Source: SZUA-545 sp050297855 (lineage in GTDB: Bacteria; Campylobacterota; Campylobacteria; Campylobacterales; SZUA-545). From it: 64,000 bases of DNA. Positions 40,919 through 50,696 of this stretch are shown piece after piece. The position numbers were made by a program, and so were the translations under genes. The DNA lies in the NCBI GenBank assembly GCA_050297855.1, contig JBNKTC010000006.1:240501-304500 (forward strand), written 5' to 3'. Each line of letters begins with the position of its first letter. Position 1 is the first letter of the stretch. A model generated the notes under the pieces. That model ran no database searches, was not told the DNA's origin, and was given only the letters and a program-made list of their open reading frames with translations.

Positions 40919-41257
40919 ATGACCCTAAAAGAACGATTAGGCAAAATCGCCGCCATCCTTGATCAAAACAAGGCAGAAGATATCGAGACGTTCAACCTGG
41001 AAGCGAGCGAGTACATCGCAGACGGTGTCGTCGTCGCAACGGCCATGGCCGACCGTCACCTGTTTGCACTCCTGGACTTCCTCAAGCAGGATCTTAAACC
41101 CGACGAGCAGTTTTTACATGTGGAAGAGAGCGAAGAGTGGATCGTCGTCGACCTGGGTGACATCATCATTCATATCATGAGCGCATCGGCCCGTGAGAAG
41201 TACCACCTCGAAGAGTTCCTAAAAGAGTTCGAAGCCAAAAAAGCGGCTCAAAAGTAA
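40919..41257 (+). CDS. rsfS: Ribosome silencing factor RsfS
   Basis: RsfS binds L14 on the large subunit and blocks subunit joining in starvation. The 112-residue protein has the family core: DIETFNLEASEYIADGVVVATAMADRHL (residues 21-48, with VVATAMADRH central), then EEWIVVDLGDIIIHIMSASAREKYHLEEF (about 77-105, core VDLGDIIIHI). It is followed at once by a strong terminator, so it is monocistronic. In Campylobacter nadD sits between gap and rsfS as I recall; here nadD is absent. Confidence 0.92.
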   Translation: MTLKERLGKIAAILDQNKAEDIETFNLEASEYIADGVVVATAMADRHLFALLDFLKQDLKPDEQFLHVEESEEWIVVDLGDIIIHIMSASAREKYHLEEFLKEFEAKKAAQK

Positions 41258-41261
41258 TCTC

Positions 41262-41290
41262 AGGCAGCCGGGTCTATACGGCTGCCTTTT
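41262..41290 (+). terminator. Rho-independent terminator of rsfS
   Basis: AGGCAGCCG (41262-41270) and CGGCTGCCT (41279-41287) form a perfect 9-bp stem with an 8-base loop followed by TTTT, 5 bp past the stop codon. Confidence 0.88.
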
Positions 41291-41308
41291 CTACCCGATC
41301 TCCCTACC

Positions 41309-42312
41309 CTATTTACAATCCGGTATCTGCATCGTACTGCAGTGAAGCGAACCGTGCTGACGTATCAATACCGAACAGTCGATCGTGATGACCTTTCTGT
41401 CCGAAAAACAACTCTGCAGCCGTTCTCGGGCCAGTGCATCATTGGGATCGTCGTATGTCGGCATAATGACCACATCGTTCATGATCAGGAAGTTGGCATA
41501 GGTGGCCGGTAGCCGGTGCCCGTCGTCCGCGTCCAGTATCGGATGCGTCATGGGCAGCGGGACCAGACGGTAGGGGTTGCCGTCGCGGTCACGGAAGCTT
41601 TGAAGCTGTGTCTCCATTGCCCGCAGTGCCTCGTAGTGCTCGTCATTTCGGTCGCTGCACTGTACATAGGCGATCGTATCCTTTGTACAGAAGCGCGCCA
41701 GGGTATCGATATGGGAGTCGGTATCGTCTCCCGCCAGGTATCCGTGGTCGACCCACAGCACCTGCTCGACCCCGAACCAGCTTTTCAGCTTTGTCTCGAC
41801 CTCTGCTTTGGATAGATGGGGGTTTCGGTTGGGCGAGAGGAGGCACTCGGACGTGGTCATCAGCGTGCCGTTATCGTCATACTCGATGCTTCCGCCCTCC
41901 AGGATCATATCGGCCAGCAGATAACCGTAGTCGTCGAAAGTGTGCGCCTTGAGGGCCTTGGTGAACTGGTTGTCCAGGTTGGAGGCAAACTTCAGCCCCC
42001 AGCCGTTAAAACCGAAATCGAGGAAGGTCGCTATCCCCGCTTCCGTCACGGTGATCGGACCGAAATCCCGGACCCATGTATCATTGGTAGGGATATGAAA
42101 GTAAGCGATATTCTCTTTTTTTGGAAGCGTATCGACAATGTCGGCATCGGTGTAGGTCACCGTTACATGCTGATACTTGCCGGCAAGGAGAATAAGTTCG
42201 GTATAAAAGGCAATGACATCATCGTAGCAGTAGTTCCAGTCGCTCTCCCTCGGCGGGATCACGATCAGGACGGACGCCTGGGGCGCCCATTCGGGAAGGA
42301 GGCGGTAGGCCA

Positions 42313-42313
<1 letters not shown>
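41309..42313 (-). CDS. Agmatine deiminase family protein
   Basis: A 334-residue guanidino-group hydrolase of the agmatine/peptidylarginine deiminase family, which converts agmatine to N-carbamoylputrescine. TWVRDFGP (about residues 80-87) and WVDHGYLAGDDTDSHIDT near 184-201 carry the acidic and His catalytic residues, and the nucleophile Cys is near the C-terminus in HCSTMQIP. The start overlaps the carA stop (TAATG), so it is co-transcribed with carA; both concern carbamoyl or guanidino nitrogen. Confidence 0.9.
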
Positions 42314-43433
<1,120 letters not shown>

Positions 43434-43434
<1 letters not shown>

Positions 43435-43988
43435 TAAAGCCCCAACTTTCGTAACTCTTCTTCGTATAGTTTGTTGTACAGGATCTCGTACTCTTCGGTC
43501 CCGTACATGATCTTGCGCTTGTAATGGCTGATCATCTCATGCACTTTGTCGTCGATATCGCTCTGTCGTTTGAGATAGTCTTCGATCGACTTGTAGATAA
43601 CGTTCTTGACGCGGTTTTCTGCCACGTTGTATTCGATCAGGTCCTCCTCATAGAGGTTGTCCAGGATCGTATGCGCGATGTCGCTCAGGCGCTCTTCCCA
43701 GCTCAGCTTAACGCCCATCTCGTCGGCAAGGCGGCGCTTGACCATCCAGAAGAGCTGCTTGCGGTCGGCCTGGAAGAACTCGATGTCCTCCTCCTGGTTA
43801 TCCACCAGCTCGCGTGTTTTAGCATTGAGATCGTTATCTTTTTCAATATCTTCTTCAATAATCTCCTGGGCCAGCTCGGAAACCGGGTCCAGACCGCTTT
43901 TTAGCTTGACAAACCCGCAATTGAGCAGGTCGACCGCTATCTTATCCGCGACAAATTTTGCATGTTCAGAACGTAGTCTCATACGCAT
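43434..43988 (-). CDS. DUF507 family protein
   Basis: A 184-residue helical, highly charged soluble protein of family DUF507. Its two similar halves (residues 1-95 and 100-184) both have long helices ending in acidic runs; DMGVKLSWEERLSDIAHTIL-like wording marks the family core. The gene is found just before carA in many Campylobacterota as I recall. The function is unknown. It starts MRMRLRSEHA and is the first gene of the DUF507-carA-deiminase operon. Confidence 0.85.
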
Positions 43989-44024
43989 AAAACCTTAGAT
44001 TCTATTTTTTGGGATTATAACACA

Positions 44025-44057
44025 GAAAAAGTATGCCCATCCTAAATTTAGGACGGG
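44025..44057 (-). terminator. Probable terminator after the motE-like gene
   Basis: A near-perfect stem at 44036-44057 contains the 14-bp palindrome TCCTAAATTTAGGA flanked by CCC and GGG. On the minus strand it is followed five bases later by TTTTT. It lies 24 bp past the stop codon of the last gene of the purA-fliJ-motE run. Confidence 0.5.
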
Positions 44058-44080
44058 ATAAAATCATAGCGGAAAGCAAA

Positions 44081-44605
44081 TCACTGCGGTGCGGTAAAAG
44101 GCGGCCCTTTTTGCAGGAGTTCGGTCAGCTTGGCCGCCTTGGCCGCATCCATCTTGGCAAAGATCTTGGCCGCCTGTTTGGGGGTCAGGTTGAACATGAT
44201 CGTCGCGGCTACCCCGCTGTCCATCTCGCCCATGGCGGCAGCAGCCGCACCGGGCTTCATCTTGGTATAGGTCTCGATCACTTTATCATCTTTGACCTTC
44301 TTGATATTCTGCAGGAGCTCTTCGTTTTTGGCGACGAGGGACTTGATCTCCTCTTTTTGCATCTTGATCTCCAGGAGCTTGGCTTCGACCTCCTGCTCCT
44401 GTTTACGGATCTTCTCCTCTTTGGCGCTCAGGACCTTCTCCGTTGCATGGCGGAGGGCTTCGAGGACCTGCTGCTGTTCATCGATCTTGTCCAGTTCCAG
44501 GATCAGCTCGGCTTTGCGCTCTTCGAAGATCTTGTTACAGGTAAAACTGCGCTCTTCCGCTCCGAGCGCTGAGATGATAAAGATCAGTGCCAGCCAAATT
44601 CTCAC
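44081..44605 (-). CDS. MotE-like flagellar protein (MgtE-N fold), periplasmic
   Basis: A 174-residue secreted protein. A signal peptide (residues 1-15, ending LGAEE) is followed by a long coiled coil (30-110) and a C-terminal MgtE_N-like domain with MKPGAAAAAMGEMD near 115-128 and LTPKQAAKIFAKMDAAKAA at 139-157. This layout is annotated as MotE in many flagellated bacteria. The start is GTG at 44605 with GGGAG five bases upstream, overlapping the FliJ-like stop. It is last in the purA-fliJ-motE run. Confidence 0.75.
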   Translation of the reverse strand: MRIWLALIFIISALGAEERSFTCNKIFEERKAELILELDKIDEQQQVLEALRHATEKVLSAKEEKIRKQEQEVEAKLLEIKMQKEEIKSLVAKNEELLQNIKKVKDDKVIETYTKMKPGAAAAAMGEMDSGVAATIMFNLTPKQAAKIFAKMDAAKAAKLTELLQKGPPFTAPQ

Positions 44606-45027
44606 GATATCTCCCTGTTGTTGGTAAATCGGACGCTCCCCATCTCGTCGAGGAACTCCTCCTCTTTTTTCTTGATCCGTTTCAGTCTTTTCTGTACCTC
44701 GTCCTGGTGCAGGACGCTGAACTTCTCCAACTCGATCCGTTCATGCTTAAGCTCGTCCTGGAGCTCCCGCTCCATGCTTTGGAGGTGGTTCAGGCGGTTT
44801 TCGAGCTGATTGAGCTCCTGCTTGAATGCCACGTTGAGAAGCTGCCGCTGGGCAAAGATGTGGATGCTCCCCTCGCTGGGGGGCTCCTGGGATAAAAAGT
44901 CTGCTTTATGCCCTGCGATTGCTTCGTGCTGCAGGGCGATCTGCCGGTTTATATCGGCGATTTTTGAGGATACTTCTTCTACTTTCTGTTCTTTCAGCCT
45001 GATGAGCGGTAAGAACTTACTTTTCAT
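44602..45027 (-). CDS. fliJ: FliJ-like coiled-coil flagellar protein
   Basis: A 141-residue, almost fully helical and charged protein of the size and coiled-coil character of FliJ, the flagellar export chaperone that contacts FlhA and FliI. The N-terminus MKSKFLPLIRLKEQKVEE is typical of FliJ (basic, then the first helix), but the C-terminal half is not distinctive. The gene overlaps purA by 11 bp and the MotE-like gene by 4 bp, and the purA-FliJ-MotE order is shared with Campylobacter, as I recall it. Confidence 0.7.
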   Translation of the reverse strand: MKSKFLPLIRLKEQKVEEVSSKIADINRQIALQHEAIAGHKADFLSQEPPSEGSIHIFAQRQLLNVAFKQELNQLENRLNHLQSMERELQDELKHERIELEKFSVLHQDEVQKRLKRIKKKEEEFLDEMGSVRFTNNREIS

Positions 45028-46276
45028 CGTCCATGATTATGGTGTCGTTGCGGTCGGGGCTCGTGGAGATCAGACCGACCTTGACACCCATCAGTTTTTC
45101 AAGGTAGCGGATATACGCCTGGGCCGTATCGGGCAGGTCGCTCCATTTGTGTGCCCCGACGACGCTCTCCCAGCCCGGAAGCTCTTCATAGACCGGTGTG
45201 ACCTTCTCCAGGTCGCTCGGTACCGTCGTGGTCTGCTTGCCGTCCACTTCGTAAGCGACGCATACTTTGATCGTCTCAAAACCGTCCAGGACGTCCAGTT
45301 TCATAATCGCCACTTCGTCACAGCCGTTAAGGCGGCAGGCGTATTTGGCGGCGACGGCGTCAAACCATCCGCAGCGGCGTTTTCGGCCCGTCGTGGTACC
45401 GAATTCGTGCCCCTTCTCCGCCAGCATATCACCGTCTTTCCCGAAATCCTCCGTCGGGAAAGGACCGTTGCCCACACGGGTACAGTACGCCTTGGCGATC
45501 CCGGTCACTTTGCCGATCTCTTTTGGGCTTAAACCGGTACCGTTACACGCACCCGCCGCGATCGTGTTGGAGCTGGTGACAAACGGGTATGTGCCGTGGT
45601 CGATATCCAGCAGCGTACCCTGTGCCCCTTCGAGAAGCACTTTTTTCTGATCGTCCAGGGCGTTCCAGAGGATATCGGTCGTATCGACGATGAACTTGGA
45701 GAGCTCCGCTTTGTAGTGGTCCAGCTCAGCTTTGAGCTCGTCAAACCCGGGTGTCGTTACCCCGAGGTAGTCGTAGTATGCCTTGTTCTCTGCGAACTGC
45801 TCGTTGATCTTCTCCGCAAGTGCCTGGGTGTCGTCCAGCTCGCCGATGCGGTGGCCCGATCGGGAGATCTTGTCGCTGTAGCTCGGTCCGATCCCGCGCC
45901 CGGTCGTCCCGATGGCGTTTTTACCCCGGAGCTTCTCCTTCGCCTGGTCGATGGCGATGTGGTAGGAGAGGATCAGGTGCGCTTTATTGCTGATAAAGAG
46001 TTTCCCCTCCAGGGAATCAAACTGCTCCAGCTCTTTCAAAAGCGCATCGGGGGCGATCACGACGCCGTTGCCGATAATGTTGATCGCTTTTGGATTGAGG
46101 ATGCCGGAGGGAATGAGGTGGAGGGCTATCTTTTTGCCGTCGACCACGATCGTGTGGCCCGCATTGTGACCGCCCTGGTAGCGTGTCACGTAATCATAGG
46201 ACTTCGCCAGAAGGTCAACGATCTTACCCTTACCTTCATCACCCCATTGAAGTCCGACAATCAAATCTGCTTTCAT
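45017..46276 (-). CDS. purA: Adenylosuccinate synthetase
   Basis: Joins IMP and aspartate with GTP in AMP synthesis. The N-terminal GTP motif QWGDEGKGKIVD (residues 10-21) and GHNAGHTIV near 37-45 hold the catalytic Asp and His; the GTGLSP segment and the C-terminal TSPDRND are also present. At ATG 46276 the protein has 419 residues; a TTG one codon upstream is possible but too near the AAGG. It heads the purA-fliJ-motE run and is divergent from the M20 gene. Confidence 0.95.
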   Translation of the reverse strand: MKADLIVGLQWGDEGKGKIVDLLAKSYDYVTRYQGGHNAGHTIVVDGKKIALHLIPSGILNPKAINIIGNGVVIAPDALLKELEQFDSLEGKLFISNKAHLILSYHIAIDQAKEKLRGKNAIGTTGRGIGPSYSDKISRSGHRIGELDDTQALAEKINEQFAENKAYYDYLGVTTPGFDELKAELDHYKAELSKFIVDTTDILWNALDDQKKVLLEGAQGTLLDIDHGTYPFVTSSNTIAAGACNGTGLSPKEIGKVTGIAKAYCTRVGNGPFPTEDFGKDGDMLAEKGHEFGTTTGRKRRCGWFDAVAAKYACRLNGCDEVAIMKLDVLDGFETIKVCVAYEVDGKQTTTVPSDLEKVTPVYEELPGWESVVGAHKWSDLPDTAQAYIRYLEKLMGVKVGLISTSPDRNDTIIMDDEK

Positions 46277-46392
46277 CAAATACCTTATCTACCCGCTTCA
46301 AAAAAGTGCGGGTTCAATTATTTTTTTTCCCATAATAATACCATCATGCGCATTAAAGCCGAAAAATTATGCCATTTTTTCCAGGACCGTAC

Positions 46393-46398
46393 TATAAT
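46393..46398 (+). promoter_or_regulatory. -10 element before the M20 amidohydrolase
   Basis: TATAAT lies 29 bp before the chosen start at 46427 and overlaps the alternative ATG at 46397, which argues for the later start. T-rich blocks lie about 15-25 bases upstream. Confidence 0.5.
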
Positions 46399-46426
46399 GA
46401 GTCACCCCACAAAGCGGAGTCGCGCC

Positions 46427-47617
46427 ATGCATCAACTCAAAGCCGAAATATTCAGGGAGATCGACCGGATAAACGATACGATCGTCAACATACGCCACGA
46501 TCTCCATGCCAACCCGGAACTCTCCGGCAGCGAGGAGCATACCAAGTTCCTGGTCAAAGGGATACTGGAAGCGGCAGGCATCCCGGTCAGGGAGTTTGAA
46601 GGCAACAACGGGCTGGCCGCCGATATTATCAAAGCCCCGGGGCTCAAAACGGTCGCCATCCGGGCGGATATGGACGCACTGCCCATCACGGAGGAGACGG
46701 GAGCCGCCTACGCTTCCAAAAGCCCGGGTATCATGCACGCCTGCGGCCACGACAGCCACACCGCCGTCGCCCTGGGGTGCGCCCTGGCCCTGAACAGCCA
46801 GCAGGAGAAGCTGCCGGGCAACATCCGCCTCATCTTCCAGCCCTCGGAAGAGACCAAAGAAGGCGGCAGCATCGACCTGATCCAGGCGGGTGTCCTGGAG
46901 GGGGTCGGGGCCATCTTCGCGCTCCACGCCTACCCCTACCTCAACACGGGGAAGATCGGCTACAAACACGGGGTGATGATGGCCTCGGCCGATATCTTCA
47001 CCATCGAGGTATTCGGCCGCTCCTCCCACGGGGCCAGACCCCATGAAGGGGTGGACGCCATCCTGGTCACCTCCATGATCGTCAACTCTCTCAACCACAT
47101 CGTCTCCCGCCGCATCGATCCCCTCCACCCGGCGGTCATATCGCTCGGGACCATCGAAGGGGGACGCGCCCCCAATGTCATCTGCAACCACGTTATCCTG
47201 ACGGGGACCGTCCGCACCGTCAACGAGCAAGTCAGAAACCGTATCCCGGTGATGATGGAGGAGAGTATCAAAGGGATCTGCCACTCCATGGGGGCGACCT
47301 ACAACTTCGACTACGACTTCGGCCAGCCGGAGCTGATCAACGACAACACCATGGTCGACCTCCTGGTCCGCGAGGCTTCTGAGATCATCGGGGCGGAGAA
47401 CTGCATCGACCTGCTCGACCCGGTCATGGGCGGGGAGGATTTCGCCGAATACCTCCAGGCGGTCCCGGGAGCCTTTATCCGCCTGGGGAGCTGCAATGAG
47501 GCCAAGGGGACCTGCGTACCCCAGCACAACAGCCGTTTCGACGTCGACGACGACGCCCTGAAGATCGGGATGAAAGTACTAAGCGCCGCGGCCATCGGGT
47601 TTCTGGATGAAAAATAG
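46427..47617 (+). CDS. M20D amidohydrolase (hippurate hydrolase-like)
   Basis: A 396-residue metallopeptidase-fold hydrolase of the N-acyl-amino-acid amidohydrolase/hippuricase type. MHACGHDSHTAVAL (about residues 102-115) has the metal-binding Cys and His, followed by FQPSEETKEGG with the catalytic and metal Glu, the dimerisation domain around SSHGARPHEGVDA, and GGEDFAEYL near the end. The start at 46427 has GGAG seven bases upstream. The substrate cannot be assigned; hippurate, N-acyl amino acids and indole-acetyl amino acids are used by relatives. It overlaps the next gene by 11 bp. Confidence 0.9.
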   Translation: MHQLKAEIFREIDRINDTIVNIRHDLHANPELSGSEEHTKFLVKGILEAAGIPVREFEGNNGLAADIIKAPGLKTVAIRADMDALPITEETGAAYASKSPGIMHACGHDSHTAVALGCALALNSQQEKLPGNIRLIFQPSEETKEGGSIDLIQAGVLEGVGAIFALHAYPYLNTGKIGYKHGVMMASADIFTIEVFGRSSHGARPHEGVDAILVTSMIVNSLNHIVSRRIDPLHPAVISLGTIEGGRAPNVICNHVILTGTVRTVNEQVRNRIPVMMEESIKGICHSMGATYNFDYDFGQPELINDNTMVDLLVREASEIIGAENCIDLLDPVMGGEDFAEYLQAVPGAFIRLGSCNEAKGTCVPQHNSRFDVDDDALKIGMKVLSAAAIGFLDEK

Positions 47618-49103
47618 CGTCACCCTCACGATCCCCAGTGACTTCCGGCACTTCAAACTGGTCAAGAGCACGGCCAAACGGCTGGTCAAACCGATCTTTA
47701 AAGACAAACGCGACACCAAGGCGCTGCTGCGTGCCCTCAAGGAGCTCGTCGAAAACGCCATCGTCCACGGCTATAAAGAGAGCAGCGGGGAGATCGCCAT
47801 CACCTTCCACCCTTTTCCCTACGGCATCCGGGTCGATGTGCGGGACTGGGGCATCCCCATGTCCTCGACCAAACACAAAAGCGTCCCCCTCAAGCAGAAA
47901 GCCGACGAAGGGTTCAACCGCATCTACAACCTGACCGACCGCTTCGACTATACCAACCTGGGGCGCGACGGCAAGCTCTTTTATATCATCAAATATGCCA
48001 CGGGAGCCCTCATCCCCGATGAACCGCTGCTGCCGGCCATGACTTTTGAGCAGGAGGATGACGAACCCGCCGCCGGTACGCCCCCCTCCCCCGAAACGGA
48101 CATCATGATCCGGCCTTTCCTGGCGGGCGACGAAGAGGCGATCGCCAACCTGATCTACCAAAACTACGGCCACAGCTACATCAAGGACACCTTCTACTTC
48201 CCGCAGAAGATCCTCCAGTACGAAGATGAAAAGATCACCTCCATCGTCGCCCAGGCGGGCGATGCCATCGTCGGTCATTTCGCCCTGATCAAATCCGAGG
48301 ATTCCAATATCGCGGAAGTCGGCATCACCGTCGTCGATCCGCGCTTCAAAGGGCGCGGCATCATGAACCGGATGTTCGATGCCGTTATCGAGCAGGCCCG
48401 CAGCATCGGACTGGATGCGATCTTTGCCGAAGCGATCATGTACCACCCCTTCTCCCAAAAGAGCAACCTGCGGCACGATTTTGTCGAAAGTGCCCTGCAG
48501 ATCGGGAAGATCCCCGCAGAGGTCCGCCTCAAAGAGGACGATATCAACGAAAGGGGAGAGCGCGGCCCGGTCCTTATCGGTTTCAAGATCCTCGTACCAC
48601 AGGAAAAAGTCCTCTACCTCCCCAGGCAGTATGCGGAGATGATCAAGCAGACCTACGCGGCATTCGACACCGTCGCTATCCGTACCGTAGATGCCGAAAA
48701 CCCTGGCGAAGAAGGCCATACCCAGCTCAGCTATATCTTTGAGCCGATCATGAACGTGGCCACGATCGTCATCAACCGCTACGGCGAGGATTTCGCCCAC
48801 AAGTTCCGCATCATGCTCAACCACCTTCAGTCCAAGCAGTGCGATATGATCTATGCCGATATCAACCTGGAGACGGTGCACGCGATAGACAAAGTCACGG
48901 CCATCCTGAACCGTGCCCTCTTCTTCTACAGCGGGGTCCATCCGCTTAAACACAAAAAAATGGACTACCTGCAGCTGCAGTACAAGCACAGCCATACGGT
49001 GGGGAAAAAGAATATGGTCTGCTATTCGGATTTTTGCAGCGTCCTGCACGAGTTTATCCTGCAGGACGAAAAACGGGTCAGAACTTTTTCAGAAGGAGAG
49101 TGA
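47607..49103 (+). CDS. RsbW-like ATPase fused to a GNAT acetyltransferase
   Basis: A 498-residue fusion. Residues 1-135 resemble the HATPase fold of RsbW/SpoIIAB anti-sigma kinases: ALKELVENAIVHGY near 43-56 is the N box and DVRDWGIPM near 76-84 the G1-like box. Residues 165-300 form a GNAT domain with the acetyl-CoA loop VDPRFKGRGIMNRMF. The last 190 residues are a mixed domain with no clear match. Such a fusion could link ATP-dependent partner switching with acetylation; that is inference. It overlaps the M20 gene by 11 bp and the convergent dapE by 26 bp. Confidence 0.75.
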   Translation: MKNSVTLTIPSDFRHFKLVKSTAKRLVKPIFKDKRDTKALLRALKELVENAIVHGYKESSGEIAITFHPFPYGIRVDVRDWGIPMSSTKHKSVPLKQKADEGFNRIYNLTDRFDYTNLGRDGKLFYIIKYATGALIPDEPLLPAMTFEQEDDEPAAGTPPSPETDIMIRPFLAGDEEAIANLIYQNYGHSYIKDTFYFPQKILQYEDEKITSIVAQAGDAIVGHFALIKSEDSNIAEVGITVVDPRFKGRGIMNRMFDAVIEQARSIGLDAIFAEAIMYHPFSQKSNLRHDFVESALQIGKIPAEVRLKEDDINERGERGPVLIGFKILVPQEKVLYLPRQYAEMIKQTYAAFDTVAIRTVDAENPGEEGHTQLSYIFEPIMNVATIVINRYGEDFAHKFRIMLNHLQSKQCDMIYADINLETVHAIDKVTAILNRALFFYSGVHPLKHKKMDYLQLQYKHSHTVGKKNMVCYSDFCSVLHEFILQDEKRVRTFSEGE

Positions 49104-50184
49104 AGACCTCTTCGAGCTGCTTGAGCTCATTGATCGAAGTGCGCTCGTTGGGTGCGTGGATCGTGTCGTTGATGACGCCGAATTCGACCGTATCCACGCC
49201 GTATTCGCCCAAAAAACGTGCGTCACTGGTACCGCCCGCGGTCCCCAGCTTGGGATAGACGCCCGTCGTCTCTTCGATCGCCTTGACGATATGGTGGACG
49301 ACGGGAGAGTTCTTGTCAGTCAGGAACGGTTTGGCGCTCTGGGAGAGGGTCAGGGTATAGTCCATCTCCTTGAAGTACTTGTGGACAAAGGCCTCCACGT
49401 CCTCCTTGGTCGTCTCGGTGGAGTTGCGGACGTTAAACATCATCTTCAGGCTTCCCGGCGTGACGTTGGTCACCTCCATCCCGGCCCGGATATCGGTAAT
49501 AACGAATTTGCTCGGGGAAAAAAACTCGTCCCCCTCGTCCAGGTCGATCCCCGCCATAAAAGGGAGCACCTGGGCGACCTTGTGGATCGGGTTTTTGGAT
49601 TTTTCCGGGTAGGCGGCGTGCCCCTGCTTCCCGCGCTTTTCGATGACACCGTTGATGGAACCCCGGCGCCCCACCTTAACCATGTCCCCGAACTGCTCCT
49701 CGCAGGTCGGTTCGGCCACGATGCAATAATCGGGCAGTCCCCCCCTATCCTTAAGAAACTCAAGTACTTCCACCGTGCCGTATTTCGCATCCCCCTCCTC
49801 GTCTGAGGTCAGGATCAAAGAGAGCCTTCCGGGGAAGGTTTTTACCTGCCGGACCGCACTGAGAAAGGCGGCCACGCCGCTCTTCATGTCCTGGGCCCCC
49901 CGGCCAAAGATATTCCCATCTTTTTCACAGGGTTCAAAGGGGTCGGTCTCCCATCCGTCGCCCGGGGGGACGACATCGAGATGACCGGCAAAGGATACAT
50001 GGATACCTTTCTTGTCATGCGGGCTGAAGTCCTTATACAAAAAAAGGTTATTCACACCCTCTTTATTGATCTCCACCACCTCGAAATCGCTGAGGAAATC
50101 TTTGATAAAATCGAAGCTTCCCGCCTCGTCGGGTGTGATGCTTTTAAAGCTGATCAGTTTTTTTAAAATTTCTACAACATCCAT
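49078..50184 (-). CDS. dapE: Succinyl-diaminopimelate desuccinylase
   Basis: A di-zinc M20 enzyme of lysine and peptidoglycan precursor synthesis. The His ligand is in FAGHLDVVPPG (about residues 65-75), the Glu pair in LILTSDEEGDAKYG near 127-140, and GGTSDARF near 313-320. The 368-residue length is normal. It is transcribed after the cNMP-binding gene with no gap. A second M20 enzyme lies nearby at 46.4 kb but belongs to a different subgroup. Confidence 0.94.
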   Translation of the reverse strand: MDVVEILKKLISFKSITPDEAGSFDFIKDFLSDFEVVEINKEGVNNLFLYKDFSPHDKKGIHVSFAGHLDVVPPGDGWETDPFEPCEKDGNIFGRGAQDMKSGVAAFLSAVRQVKTFPGRLSLILTSDEEGDAKYGTVEVLEFLKDRGGLPDYCIVAEPTCEEQFGDMVKVGRRGSINGVIEKRGKQGHAAYPEKSKNPIHKVAQVLPFMAGIDLDEGDEFFSPSKFVITDIRAGMEVTNVTPGSLKMMFNVRNSTETTKEDVEAFVHKYFKEMDYTLTLSQSAKPFLTDKNSPVVHHIVKAIEETTGVYPKLGTAGGTSDARFLGEYGVDTVEFGVINDTIHAPNERTSINELKQLEEVFTLLLKKF

Positions 50185-50679
50185 TTATTTTGCATAGACC
50201 TTTTTCGTAGTATCTTTAAGCTTTTGGGAGAGGATCTCCACGAACTTCTGATAGAGGATCGCCAGGATCACTTTATTATCTTTCTGAACCTCGTCATCCA
50301 GAGCGAATTTAAGCAAGGAGGTGCCGTCCTCGTTGGCAATGATCCGGGCGCTTCTGGGCTCACCGGTGATCGCCGACATCTCGCCGAAAATCGAACGTTT
50401 TCCCAGCGTTGCCAACAGAACGTGGTTTTCGTAAGAGATGGAGTAAGAGCCTTTGTTCATCGTGCCGAGCAGGACGTTGACACTGCCGTTGATCACGTAG
50501 TATATCTCCTTGGATCGCTCGTTCTGTTCGAAGATAAACTCCCCTTTTTTATACTTCTTGAACTCCACGTCTTTAGTCAGGCGCAGTACCTCGTCATTGG
50601 TAAAATCGTCGAAGAAGGAGAGTTTGCTCTTTACGACAAGCAGTGTATTCTGCGCATTGGTCAACTGCTGATTGCTCAA
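50185..50679 (-). CDS. Cyclic-nucleotide-binding-domain protein without HTH
   Basis: A 164-residue protein with a CRP-type beta-barrel at about residues 20-125, including the phosphate-binding cassette-like segment GKRSIFGEMSAITGEPRSARIIA (core FGEMSAITGEPRSARI). No DNA-binding domain follows; the C-terminal helix (about 130-160) is basic. It may bind cAMP, another nucleotide or no ligand. The start is TTG, backed by AAGGAG seven bases upstream. It lies between mutS2 and dapE on the same strand. Confidence 0.75.
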   Translation of the reverse strand: MSNQQLTNAQNTLLVVKSKLSFFDDFTNDEVLRLTKDVEFKKYKKGEFIFEQNERSKEIYYVINGSVNVLLGTMNKGSYSISYENHVLLATLGKRSIFGEMSAITGEPRSARIIANEDGTSLLKFALDDEVQKDNKVILAILYQKFVEILSQKLKDTTKKVYAK

Positions 50680-50696
50680 AACTCCTCTCCTTGTAT

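Noticed and set aside
46274..46279. TTG start of purA one codon upstream of the ATG
   Set aside because: Its spacing to the AAGG is only three bases, while the ATG at 46276 has six and matches the family N-terminus.
45596..46426. Long N-terminal extension of the M20 amidohydrolase frame
   Set aside because: It runs antisense through purA and its promoter region; the M20 fold starts only after 46427, where a ribosome-binding site and an upstream TATAAT are found.
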